A DNA stretch of 64,000 nt from Nitrososphaerota archaeon (GCA_009889515.1 WUQR01000068.1:62001-126000), one strand, 5' to 3'; numbered from the stretch's first letter, positions 8,823 to 16,929 are shown. The notes: generated from the sequence alone by a model not told the origin. Translations and numbers: made by a program.

Positions 8823-9548
8823 TCATCTGCCGATGGTTAGCGCTAGGGATGTAGTTCTAGGCTCGTCTGAAACCTTTTCCGCCACCTTTATCCATATCTC
8901 GCCGCTTAAAGTGTTAACCCTCACTTCAACCTCGCCCCTCGAGATGAGGTAGCTCAGAAGATATGCCCTATTCTTCCTATCCCCCCTCATGTTGACGAAG
9001 TCCCAATACCTCACCCAGCCGCCGATCGATGAGAGCTCGGCTAAAAGCTCCCCGAGCTCGCGGCTTATCTGGCTCTCAATAGCCTCGTAGGCGCTGGGAC
9101 TCCCCACAGCGAGCTGTACAGCCTCTAGACCGGCTGAGCCCCTGGTCGGCCTTGAGAGGAAGTGCTGATACCCCCTCAATAGCAGGTCTATCGAGATCTG
9201 CTCAAGCCTAACTATCGGCCTCCAAGCCTGGAGAAGGGCTGCAACGAGGGACTTGGGGTCCGCACCCACTATCTTGGAGTAGATCATGCCCGCGTCGATG
9301 AAGAGCGAGGAGGCCCTCTCCCTAATCCACCTCTGCTGGAGCCCCAGCACCACCGAGACCCTGTAGAGCGTCTCAGCGTCGAGGCTAATCGTCTCAACAT
9401 CCCTCTCCCTCTCAATTATCTCGCGGAGCCTCGAGAGGAGTGAGGAGACATCGACGCTGAAGGGGTCAAGCCTCCTCGACTCGATCTCGCCGAGGATAGA
9501 GATCATCCGGAGGAGTTCCTCCCTTGGGATCCTGACTACCTTGCTCAT
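8823..9548 (-). CDS. Kleisin (ScpA/Nse4-like) subunit, second gene of SMC operon
   Basis: 241 residues. The N-terminal DPFSVDVSSLLSRLREIIER followed after about 20 residues by a helix of RVSVVLGLQQRW type resembles the N-terminal domain of archaeal ScpA (DPWDIDL, then LAASILLRLK). The C-terminal part (about 170-225: GGWVRYWDFV, LLSYLISRGEVEV, SGEIWIKVAE) looks like the winged helix that kleisins place on the SMC cap. Between them is a helical region where KITE proteins would bind. The start codon overlaps the stop of the SMC-like gene (ATGA), so the two are translationally coupled. Confidence 0.6.
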   Translation of the reverse strand: MSKVVRIPREELLRMISILGEIESRRLDPFSVDVSSLLSRLREIIERERDVETISLDAETLYRVSVVLGLQQRWIRERASSLFIDAGMIYSKIVGADPKSLVAALLQAWRPIVRLEQISIDLLLRGYQHFLSRPTRGSAGLEAVQLAVGSPSAYEAIESQISRELGELLAELSSIGGWVRYWDFVNMRGDRKNRAYLLSYLISRGEVEVRVNTLSGEIWIKVAEKVSDEPRTTSLALTIGR

Positions 9549-11317
9549 CCAACCTCCACCGAGCTGGTAACGAAGGAGGACCCGGCCACGTTCTGGACGA
9601 TTATGAGGTTGAAGCCGTCTGTGATTGGTAGCCTCCCGGGTGTGATGAATAGGAACTGGGTTGAGGGGTAGGAGCGGGCGATCTCGACAAGCATTTTGGT
9701 AACCATCTCCCTGTTCAGGGGGTCTAGGTGTACGTCGAACTCGTCTACGGCTCTTATGGGAGACTTGACGTAGCTCTGGAGGGCTAGGAGGAATGCGATG
9801 GTTGCCACAACCCTCTCGCCACCGCTGTGCGTGTGTGCGTCAACTATCATCGGCTCCATCCCCCTGAACCCGGCCATCAGCTCCAAGCTAGCAGTGACAG
9901 GGTCGTCGAGGCCCCTGATCCTGATATACCCTCTCCCGCCTACCGCCTCCAAGAGCCTCTGATAAACCGGGTTAATATCATCGATAATCTCCTTAAGCTT
10001 GTCCCTCCAGATCTGCCTCCTCTTCTCAACTTCTTCAATCGCCTTCTTCACGTTCTCCTCAACTTGTCTAGCCTTCAGCTCAACCTCCCTGAACCTTGAG
10101 TCTGCTAGGAAATACATGGTCTCTGCGTCGGGGATTACTTTGCCGAGGGAGGCAATCTCGAGGGTGGTTAGCTTCAGGTCCTCAAGCACCGCTGAGGGCT
10201 CCCTCTCGGTCGCGACCTCCTCTCCCTTCTCGGAGGCTGCCGCCCTCCTCTCCTCAAACTCCCTCAAGAGGCTGTTGATCTCCGACTGGGTCTCAGAGAC
10301 CTCCCTCTCTAGGCTCGAGACCCTATACCGCCTCACACCCTCCTCAACAGCGGCCTTCACCAAGAGGTCGACGGCTTCCAAGACCTCTTCTGGACGCCCG
10401 GAGGCGTAAAGGCTCTCCCGAATCCTCTCCCTTAAGGAGGCCGCCTCGGCACCGTAGGCTGCAGCCTCCTCCTCAAGCCTCGCCTTCTCCTTCAACATCC
10501 TCTCAAGGACCAGCCGCCTCCTCTCGAGGCTCCTCCCAACCTGGTGGACTAGGCTCCACGCATACTCTAGCTCTAGGCTCTTCCTCCTCTCCTCGAGCTC
10601 CTTTAGGTGTTGGAGCTTCTGGAGCTCCTTCCGCCAGTACTCTACGGCCTCTTCTGCCTCTGAGAGGAGACGCTTGACGGACGCTTCCTCTGATCTGAGG
10701 CTGTTTAGCCTGCTCTCGGCCTCGAGCAGTCTCTCCCTGAGATGTGAAAGTCCTACTGCGTCCTCCATCGCCCTGAGCTTCTCGACGTTATCCCTGGAGG
10801 CGAAGTTCTCTATCATGTTCTGGTGCATTATTATGAGGGCGTTGTTGGGGTTGATTCCAAGCCTCCTTAAGAGCTCCTCAAGCTCGGCCTTGGGCGTGAA
10901 CCTGTTGTTGACATAGTGCCAGTATTCGCCGCTCTTCTTGATGTAGCGGGTGACAGTTATCTCGTCCGACTTGATGGAGGAGACTGGCCGCTCCCCATCT
11001 ACTGGAGAATTGTCTAGGACTACTGTGAGCCTTGCGGCCTCTTTCCCCCTCCTTATAAGGTCGCTCAGCCTCTGCCCCCTCTCAGTATAGGTCTGGCCCA
11101 GCGCTACAGAGAGGCCGAGCAGGATTGAGGACTTGCCCGAGCCGTTGGGCCCGGTGATGACGTTAAGCCCGGGCTCAAGCCTTATTCGGGAATACTCGTG
11201 GGACATGAAGTTCTCGAGTATGACTTCGCGTATGTGAGTTGGTCTCGCCTCGACCCCCACCTGCCCCAACCGAGCCCTAGCCAACCTCTCCAACCCTTCA
11301 GAGAAGGCCAGCCACAA
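9545..11317 (-). CDS. Compact SMC-type ATPase with SMC5/6-like head motifs
   Basis: 590 residues, about half of a normal SMC. Head motifs: VILENFMSHEYSRI at about 32-45, Walker A GPNGSGKSS at 56-64, Q-loop IIMHQN at 162-167, ABC signature HSGGER at 497-502 and Walker B IRAVDEFDVHLD at 521-532. ENFMSHE and SPIRAVDEFDVHLD are closest by eye to SMC6 (NFMCH; SPFRCLDEFDVYMD), while SGGER followed by VATIAFLLALQ recalls SMC5. Two coiled-coil arms (about 190-310 and 330-440) flank a short non-coil at 303-328; no hinge domain of about 150 residues is present. TTG start; TTG 11293 or GTG 11260 are possible. RecN- or Rad50-like ATPases are the alternatives. Confidence 0.75.
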   Translation of the reverse strand: MWLAFSEGLERLARARLGQVGVEARPTHIREVILENFMSHEYSRIRLEPGLNVITGPNGSGKSSILLGLSVALGQTYTERGQRLSDLIRRGKEAARLTVVLDNSPVDGERPVSSIKSDEITVTRYIKKSGEYWHYVNNRFTPKAELEELLRRLGINPNNALIIMHQNMIENFASRDNVEKLRAMEDAVGLSHLRERLLEAESRLNSLRSEEASVKRLLSEAEEAVEYWRKELQKLQHLKELEERRKSLELEYAWSLVHQVGRSLERRRLVLERMLKEKARLEEEAAAYGAEAASLRERIRESLYASGRPEEVLEAVDLLVKAAVEEGVRRYRVSSLEREVSETQSEINSLLREFEERRAAASEKGEEVATEREPSAVLEDLKLTTLEIASLGKVIPDAETMYFLADSRFREVELKARQVEENVKKAIEEVEKRRQIWRDKLKEIIDDINPVYQRLLEAVGGRGYIRIRGLDDPVTASLELMAGFRGMEPMIVDAHTHSGGERVVATIAFLLALQSYVKSPIRAVDEFDVHLDPLNREMVTKMLVEIARSYPSTQFLFITPGRLPITDGFNLIIVQNVAGSSFVTSSVEVG

Positions 11318-11361
11318 TAAAGAGTATCTCCAGTAGAGTGAAAGTGTAATACACGATGTGG

Positions 11362-11378
11362 CACCCCCTGGGGGGGTG
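11362..11378. repeat. Perfect 7-bp inverted repeat in a divergent promoter
   Basis: CACCCCC at 11362-11368 and GGGGGTG at 11372-11378 are exact reverse complements with a 3-base spacer. The element lies between the SMC-like operon (minus) and the 145-residue protein (plus), where a repressor could act on both promoters, or where RNA could form a hairpin. There is no direct evidence of function. Confidence 0.5.
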
Positions 11379-11420
11379 TTAAAAGGGCTATGAGCTGAAC
11401 GTTTAAGGGCTGCGGGCTCC

Positions 11421-11428
11421 TGTTATAT
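11421..11428 (+). promoter_or_regulatory. TATA box for the 145-residue protein gene
   Basis: TGTTATAT, part of TTATATAG, is centred about 23 bases before the ATG at 11448, the spacing of a leaderless archaeal promoter. Confidence 0.55.
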
Positions 11429-11447
11429 AGGCTGGAGAGGGGCTGGC

Positions 11448-11885
11448 ATGGAGCTTGACGTTAAGACGGCGCTGGAGCGCTTCAGGATGTTCATCATCTA
11501 TAACACCTGCCTTAGCCTCATTCCGAGAGGGTATCTGAAGGACCCGACAATCTTCCCGGAGAGGGACCCGGATAAGGGCGAGATCTATGTGGAGGCGGCC
11601 AGCAAGATCGAGTTGGCCAAGATCAGGGATATCAGGTTTGTGAAGGCAGCAGATATACTAGGCGTGATATACAGGTCTAAGACGGGGAACACCTACCTCA
11701 AGTGGAGGCAGATCCGGGGGAATATAGGGAGGCTGACAGGCGTAGCCTCCCCAAACTCCATAGTCAACCTGCTAGAGGCAAAGGTCCTGACCAGAGAATA
11801 CCTAGAGGAATATCTGAAGCAGAGGGGCGAGACAGCCAAGACGGAGGACCAGGGCCAGCCAAGCACCACAACCACACCCCAATAA
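11448..11885 (+). CDS. Conserved-looking protein of unknown function, divergent from SMC operon
   Basis: 145 residues: a folded part of about 120 residues, then a Gln/Thr/Pro-rich tail. It is basic and mixed helical (for example KWRQIRGNIGRL, with NSIVNLLEAKVL after it), with no transmembrane segment or metal motif. It has a good TATA box and an ATG start. I recognise no family. It shares its upstream region with the SMC-like operon, so joint regulation is possible, but a DNA-related role is only a guess from position. Confidence 0.7.
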   Translation: MELDVKTALERFRMFIIYNTCLSLIPRGYLKDPTIFPERDPDKGEIYVEAASKIELAKIRDIRFVKAADILGVIYRSKTGNTYLKWRQIRGNIGRLTGVASPNSIVNLLEAKVLTREYLEEYLKQRGETAKTEDQGQPSTTTTPQ

Positions 11886-11988
11886 ACAGCCGATAGCACC
11901 CACACACCACTCAAAGCATGGGAATATTCGCCAGGCGGCCTGATGCTACTCTCCCCACACCAGTTATTCCTGCTTTTTGCTTGGGTGG

Positions 11989-12489
11989 CTATTTATTGAG
12001 TAGGGCTCGGCATTTGGGGCAGGGTTCCATGCCTTTTAGGTCTGTGTCGAGGATGCTGTTGCTGAAGAACATGACGCATCGGGGGCTGGGGCAGTGTTTT
12101 AGGCCGAGCATGTGGCCTACCTCGTGGGCGACCTCCTTCCTAAGCCTCTCAAAGAACTTCTCGGCGTTTGGGTGTTTTAGCCTGTAGGTTGAGACGACGG
12201 CGGAGCGGCTTGATGCGAGGCCGAAGCAGAAGTTGAACCTGTCGAAGTATATGTCGAGCCCTGTGATGTGTAGGTGGTAGTGGTTTCCGCTGTACTCTCT
12301 TGCGAGGGCTTCTACCAGCCTCAGGGCTTCCACCTGCCTCCGGATCGGGTTGACATGGTTTAGGGCGGGGTCCCTCTCAAGCTCCAGCTCCTCTGTGGTG
12401 AGCCCATAGACGATTGCCGCAGTCTCCGCCGCTATGCCCCTCTCACGGCTGAGACTCCTCGGCGAAGAGACGACAAGTCTCGCCGGCAA
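11989..12489 (-). CDS. amzA: Archaemetzincin-type metalloprotease
   Basis: 166 residues. The zinc-binding and structural signature of archaemetzincins is complete: HEVGHMLGLKHC, then four residues, CVM, and a distal CPKC. The first His pair and the third His bind catalytic zinc, Glu is the general base and the four Cys bind a second zinc. It should be a soluble aminopeptidase or small protease with unknown natural substrate. Start TTG at 12489; ATTTATCA about 30 bases upstream is a plausible TATA box. The N-terminus is somewhat short for the family, so an upstream start cannot be excluded. Confidence 0.9.
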   Translation of the reverse strand: MPARLVVSSPRSLSRERGIAAETAAIVYGLTTEELELERDPALNHVNPIRRQVEALRLVEALAREYSGNHYHLHITGLDIYFDRFNFCFGLASSRSAVVSTYRLKHPNAEKFFERLRKEVAHEVGHMLGLKHCPSPRCVMFFSNSILDTDLKGMEPCPKCRALLNK

Positions 12490-12786
12490 GCCAAGATAAA
12501 TCCCTGCGCGGGCTCTGATAAATGTGAAATGGTCGGGTGTGATTGCCTCCGAGCTCGCCCCATGTAAGCCTCTCTCTAAATCTGGTCTTCCCCCGGCGTT
12601 GGATGGTGTAGGGGCTTCTGGGTGGGCTTTCCAAGGCCTCGGGGGTTGGATAGGTTAGGTGGGTCTATGCGGGATGGGCTCCGTTTATTTTTGGAGATAG
12701 TGTCTTCAGAGACGTAATTGGTGCTGGTTTTGGGGGTTGCCTGCTCTCTCATGTTCTAAGGCTTTTATATCCTTTTTTCAAACAAT
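12490..12786. other. Intergenic region between amzA and the Tat-signal gene
   Basis: 297 bases of G/T-rich sequence on the plus strand. It holds the divergent promoters of its two flanking genes (ATTTATCA near 12516-12523 on the minus strand, TTTTATAT at 12763-12770 on the plus strand). No tRNA, C/D RNA or convincing small ORF was found in it. Confidence 0.6.
12763..12770 (+). promoter_or_regulatory. TATA box of the Tat-signal protein gene
   Basis: TTTTATAT is centred about 20-30 bases before the candidate starts TTG 12787 and GTG 12796; the usual 26-28 base spacing favours the GTG. Confidence 0.6.
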
Positions 12787-14703
12787 TTGGCTAGCGTGGA
12801 TGTAGGGGGGATGGAGGGGCTTAGTAGAAGAAAGTTTTTAGCATTAACGGCCTCTCAGTCGGCTGGCATAGCTGTTGGTGCTGCTCTAGCTGGTGGGATA
12901 GGGGGATATTTGCTTGGCCTTAGAAGCGGAGGAGAAGGAACCGTAACTAAAACAGAAACCGTGACACAGGAAAAAACTATCGTCTCAACCACAACCATCA
13001 CTCAGAAAGAAGTATACACCACAACCCAAATAATACCAACCACAAAAATCATCTACGGCCCCAAACTAGATACAGCCGAATTTCTCAAGGTATATTCAGG
13101 AAACAATTTAGAAGTTTCTGCCAAGCTAACATTTAACCCCAGAAGTGAAGTTATTACTGCAGATTTAGCTTTTATTTATCCCCAAGAAGCTACTTTCAAA
13201 TTAGAAAGAAAAGAACCAAATGTTTATGTAGGTAGAATTTCCATATACAATCCAAAACCTGTGTATTATTTAGCAGTATGGGATGCTACTACAAAAGAGG
13301 GTGTAAAGGCTTCTAATGGATTAAGGGAAAATGATAGAACTGTAAAAATGCAGATGCCTTTAAGAAGGGAAGAGTATGAACCTTTTAAAGAATTGGCTGA
13401 TTCATTGTTTGAATATACTCTCGGTTTAGATAGACTAAATCCTGAAAAGACTTTTAAAATAAGTTTTGATGCGTTAGTTCAAACTAATAATACTAATGTT
13501 GATCAAAAAATCAGGGAAGCTGTAGTAAAATATGCGTTAAATGTGACAAAATATAATTTGCAGCCCTATGAATTAAGTGCTTTAGCAGCTTTTACTTCAA
13601 ATTTTCAAAATCTGCTAACACAATATCCAACTATATTGGATTCAGAAAGATCAGCCCTTCAGCAATTAAATGAACAACAAGAATATTTGGAAAAATACTA
13701 CTTTTATCCTTATTTAATAAGCAATATACCTGAATTACAGAAATATCGATTTTTTGCTAATGCCGCAGCTTTACATTCAGCTAGAATAATTAAAGATTAT
13801 CTATCCTTAAATTTGGCTAATTCTAATGATAGAGAAAAAGCTTTCTTAGTTTTAGATAAAGTTATTATTCCTAGAGTAAAAGCTAGAATAGATTGGTTTG
13901 AAAAAGGAGAAACTGTATTACCAATTACTGGGAACGATTTAATAGATTTAATGGGAAGTGAAAAAGTTGCTTTAGTAAAACTTGCTGATATAGTAACACA
14001 TGCAGATTTTCAATTTTATTCATTTAGAGATATAAATAAAGATAATGTTTTAATGCCAATTAAACCCCAATCTACAACTGAACAAGATGATTTTATCAAA
14101 AATGCAATTTACAATACAGAAAATATGTTAAATGGAAATACTACTATAAGCCATAAAAAAGTGTGGCGAGATATACACGATCCAGAAAAAATTAAAATTT
14201 ATTTAGAGGGTAATGCTTCAATTCCTGATCCATCACATCCGTATTATGAACTTTATAAATTTTGGGCAGAAGTTTATATGCCATTTATTTTGCAAAATGG
14301 AACAAATAGCGACAGAATTGCTTTATTATGGTTTAGGTACGGTCCGCTAAATTTATTAAAAAAATCTAATGGTGAATATATTCACGAAGAAAATAGAAAA
14401 TATATATCACAAATGGCAGCAGAATCTGTTGGTGAGTCGGTTTATGTCACCGATCAGACTCTTCCATTCAGACCTACTCTTCATGGTGATATAATGATTT
14501 CCTTATCTGAAAAAATATGGAAGAGCATTCTAAACAATAAAGAGAAATTTTTAACTCCTTTTTATGTTGAAATAGTTAATGGTATTCCAAATGCGTATGG
14601 AATAAAAGAGAAATGGCTTGAGCCATTTAGAAAATATGGTACTAAACCCTGGTTTGTTTGGTATACTTCTCCTGCAACTCAGTTAGTCATATATCAAGAG
14701 TAG
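12787..14703 (+). CDS. Large Tat-exported protein of unknown function, chimeric base composition
   Basis: 638 residues from TTG 12787 (GTG 12796 and ATG 12811 are alternatives). It begins with a twin-arginine signal, LSRRKFLAL, and a Gly/Ala-rich hydrophobic core, then a Thr/Val linker (TVTKTETVTQ), so it should be exported folded; TatA is encoded at 45.5 kb. The remaining 530 residues are rich in Asn, Lys, Tyr and Phe and match no family I know. The first ~95 codons have the GC-rich usage of the neighbours; from about 13060 the DNA is very AT-rich (14 G+C in 60 bases at 13681-13740). This suggests a foreign domain joined to a native signal. Confidence 0.8.
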   Translation: MASVDVGGMEGLSRRKFLALTASQSAGIAVGAALAGGIGGYLLGLRSGGEGTVTKTETVTQEKTIVSTTTITQKEVYTTTQIIPTTKIIYGPKLDTAEFLKVYSGNNLEVSAKLTFNPRSEVITADLAFIYPQEATFKLERKEPNVYVGRISIYNPKPVYYLAVWDATTKEGVKASNGLRENDRTVKMQMPLRREEYEPFKELADSLFEYTLGLDRLNPEKTFKISFDALVQTNNTNVDQKIREAVVKYALNVTKYNLQPYELSALAAFTSNFQNLLTQYPTILDSERSALQQLNEQQEYLEKYYFYPYLISNIPELQKYRFFANAAALHSARIIKDYLSLNLANSNDREKAFLVLDKVIIPRVKARIDWFEKGETVLPITGNDLIDLMGSEKVALVKLADIVTHADFQFYSFRDINKDNVLMPIKPQSTTEQDDFIKNAIYNTENMLNGNTTISHKKVWRDIHDPEKIKIYLEGNASIPDPSHPYYELYKFWAEVYMPFILQNGTNSDRIALLWFRYGPLNLLKKSNGEYIHEENRKYISQMAAESVGESVYVTDQTLPFRPTLHGDIMISLSEKIWKSILNNKEKFLTPFYVEIVNGIPNAYGIKEKWLEPFRKYGTKPWFVWYTSPATQLVIYQE

Positions 14704-15060
14704 AAAACATTTTTTATATATTAATTCCCTCAAATAATAATTAATGAGAAAAGGGCAAAAGGAGTTTAAAATTAAAATAAATATCTTTTATTTTGTTTTG
14801 CCCATAACTTTTTATTTAATTTACATTTTTAATTTTCACTTAGTACTTTTTCAATCTTTGCTATCAAAAACTTCAGTTTTAATTTTAATTCCAATATGGA
14901 GTTTTACATTTTTAGCATTAACAAAAGGAAAGTTTGTTTTATTCTATAATGTGAGAAAATAGTACTGACCTAGTGTGAAATATTGCGCGTTAAATTTAAG
15001 ATTTCTGGGGTATGAAATTAGTGTATAGTTTTTGTGTGTTTGTATGGCTCTTGAGATGTT
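13060..15060. other. AT-rich island, probably transferred DNA
   Basis: Base composition falls sharply inside the Tat-signal gene and stays low through a second small ORF until about 15060. A sample at 13681-13740 has 14 G+C of 60, while one at 15361-15420 just outside has 35 of 60. Codon use is A/T-ending throughout. No integrase, tRNA target or terminal repeats were seen at its edges. Confidence 0.7.
14744..14962 (+). CDS. Small hydrophobic protein in the AT-rich island
   Basis: 72 residues from an ATG: a basic start (MRKGQKEFKIK), then two strongly hydrophobic segments (about 13-35 and 44-60) and a basic end. A two-helix membrane protein is the simplest reading. It starts 40 bases after the Tat-signal protein and shares its AT-rich composition, so the two may have arrived together. 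AT-rich DNA easily yields hydrophobic frames, so the gene may not be real. Confidence 0.4.
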   Translation: MRKGQKEFKIKINIFYFVLPITFYLIYIFNFHLVLFQSLLSKTSVLILIPIWSFTFLALTKGKFVLFYNVRK

Positions 15061-15325
15061 TTCGGAGGATTATATTCCGTGGTTTGTGGTAGATGGGGGG
15101 AGGTGTAGAGGGTCTATTGGTCTTCTCGAGGATGTTTAGGTTTTTCTCGTCTCCTCGGATATGACCACCGCAGAATAGGTGTGTCGTCAAACTATCTCTA
15201 TATAAGCCTCCCCCACTTCTTAGATGGGATGAAGTCAGACTCGTTAAACACCAACAGGACTAGATTGTCAACCACACCCACCCGTCACAGATAGTGTCAG
15301 GATAAGGAGGGTATCGGAAGGCTTG
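14963..15325. other. Intergenic region at the island edge
   Basis: About 360 bases in which composition returns to the genome norm. The plus strand is G/T-rich to about 15120. A TATA-like TCTATATAAG lies at about 15196-15205 without a clear gene after it. A 64-codon minus-strand frame (14996-15190) ends in a CGG...NLNIL stretch that faintly recalls a TnpB C-terminus but is too weak to call. Confidence 0.5.
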
Positions 15326-15886
15326 ATGAAGGCATACCTCGTGGCTGGGACGCCCGGCGTGGGCAAGTCCACCGTAGCATCAGGGCTAGCGGAGAGGATA
15401 GGTGCGCTTATGCTTGAGCTTAGAGAGCTGGCAGACCCCGGCGAGCTTGAAGTCCACCCCGCAAAGCTGTCTGCGAGGGCGGGCGCCAGGATTAGGAGGG
15501 CGGGCAGGGACGCGGTGATAGCCACACACATTATCTTCAAGCCACGCGGCATTCCTATTGGTGCTGTTATTGTTTTGAGGCGGAGCCCACTGAAGCTCTT
15601 GGAGGAGCTGAGGCTTCGAGGATACCCGGAGGAGAAGGTGCTTGAGAATGTTGAGGCAGAGCTGCTGGGCGTCGTGTATGTTGATGCGCTCCGAAAGATG
15701 GGTGAGGGGCGCGTATTCCAGATAGATACTACTGTGAGAGGGGTTGCGGAGACTGTGGACCTAGCCTACCGGGTGCTGCGGGGTGAGTGGGGTGGTGAGG
15801 AGGTTGACTGGGTCTCGCAGCTGGAGAGGGATGGTAGCCTTCAGGGGCTCCTGTCCAAGCTCTCAGCCAGAGGTGCGAGGGCCTAG
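15326..15886 (+). CDS. Adenylate kinase of the AK6/Fap7 family
   Basis: 186 residues from the ATG; a TTG three bases upstream is in frame. The P-loop is GTPGVGKST near residue 8. LRLRGYPEEKVLENVEAELL matches the lid-adjacent stretch of AK6 (RGYSEEKIRENVEAE). These broad-specificity NMP kinases, called Fap7 in eukaryotes, also act as ATPases in late maturation of the small ribosomal subunit. In archaea they are normally single genes near translation functions. The 3' end overlaps the convergent dehydrogenase gene by 4 bases. Confidence 0.85.
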   Translation: MKAYLVAGTPGVGKSTVASGLAERIGALMLELRELADPGELEVHPAKLSARAGARIRRAGRDAVIATHIIFKPRGIPIGAVIVLRRSPLKLLEELRLRGYPEEKVLENVEAELLGVVYVDALRKMGEGRVFQIDTTVRGVAETVDLAYRVLRGEWGGEEVDWVSQLERDGSLQGLLSKLSARGARA

Positions 15887-16929
15887 AGGCTGTCGAATAT
15901 CTTCACGGCCTCCCTCGCAATGGCGTCGGCCATCTCCAGCGTGCTTGCGTTGCCGTTAAGGTCGTAGGTTACAGTCTTCCCCTCCTCAATCACCTTCTCC
16001 GTCGCGGCGAAGATGCTCTTAGCGTATCTATGGTAGCCGAGGTAGTCTAGCATCCAGGCAGCCGAGAGGATTGTTGCTGTGGGGTTGACCTTGTAGAGGC
16101 CCTTATACTTGGGAGCGCTCCCATGTGCAGGCTCAAACATCGCGTATCTATCCCCAATGTTCGCTGAGTATACGAGGCCTATGTTCCCTATCAGTGAGGA
16201 GGAGAGCTCCGAGATAACGTCCATGAAGAGGTTCGTGCTTAGGAGAACAGTCTGGTTAAACCTCTGGGGATTCTTGACCAGCTGCTGAGCCATATTATCT
16301 ATGTAGTATTCCTCGAGCTCGATTCCCGGGAACTCTTTAGACACCGCCTCGACGCTGTTCCAGAAGACCGAGTCCGTCAGCCTCAGTATGTTACGCTTCG
16401 TGATGGCGATGACCTTCTTGTATCCTCGGTTGACAGCCTCTCTGAACGCGACCCGCGCAATCCTCTCCGAGCCCCTCCTCGTTATCTTCCTGATGGCTAT
16501 CGCCGTGTCCTGGTCAAGCATGACCTCAGCCCCTATGTAGAGGCCCTCAGTCGCCTCCCTGACGCATAGAAAGTCCACCTCCCCGAGCGGGCCAACCCTC
16601 CCCTTGAACGTCTTAATCGGTCTCAGGTTGGCGTAGAGATCCATCCTCCTCCTAATGTTTACTGCCACGCTTCCAGGTGCGTTGGGGTCTGGAGGGGTCG
16701 TGGTCGGGGCCTTGAGACACGCGTCACTGTTCATAATGGCCTCCCAAGTCTCAGGCGGTATAAGGTTAGGGAGGTTGGGCTTCCCGGCTGAGAGCCACCA
16801 CTCATACCCCGCCTCACACCGCACAACCTCAATATCAGGGCGGAGAGCATCTATGACACGAAGCGCAGCCTCGGCAAGCTCTGGACCAGTCCCATCACCA
16901 TTAATAACAACAACCCGCTTCCTGGCCAT
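15883..16929 (-). CDS. Isocitrate/isopropylmalate dehydrogenase family enzyme
   Basis: 348 residues, full length for the NAD(P)-dependent beta-decarboxylating dehydrogenases. Visible are INGDGTGPEL, LYANLRPIKTF, the REATEGLYIGAE loop, and the C-terminal FEPAHGSAPKYKG cofactor region. The substrate loop reads GSVAVNIRRRMDLYANLRP: Ser of the isocitrate signature is kept, the usual Asn two residues later is Ala. Isocitrate (TCA cycle), 3-isopropylmalate (leucine) or homoisocitrate (lysine) are all possible. The short NAD-type form and the retained Ser favour an isocitrate dehydrogenase; I would not commit. Confidence 0.9.
   Translation of the reverse strand: MARKRVVVINGDGTGPELAEAALRVIDALRPDIEVVRCEAGYEWWLSAGKPNLPNLIPPETWEAIMNSDACLKAPTTTPPDPNAPGSVAVNIRRRMDLYANLRPIKTFKGRVGPLGEVDFLCVREATEGLYIGAEVMLDQDTAIAIRKITRRGSERIARVAFREAVNRGYKKVIAITKRNILRLTDSVFWNSVEAVSKEFPGIELEEYYIDNMAQQLVKNPQRFNQTVLLSTNLFMDVISELSSSLIGNIGLVYSANIGDRYAMFEPAHGSAPKYKGLYKVNPTATILSAAWMLDYLGYHRYAKSIFAATEKVIEEGKTVTYDLNGNASTLEMADAIAREAVKIFDSL

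Noticed and set aside
14996-15190. 64-codon minus-strand frame with a CGG...NLNIL end, as a possible TnpB/OrfB relic
   Set aside because: Only a few positions resemble the zinc-ribbon end of IS605 OrfB, the start codon and the rest do not fit, and no terminal hairpins or second half were seen.
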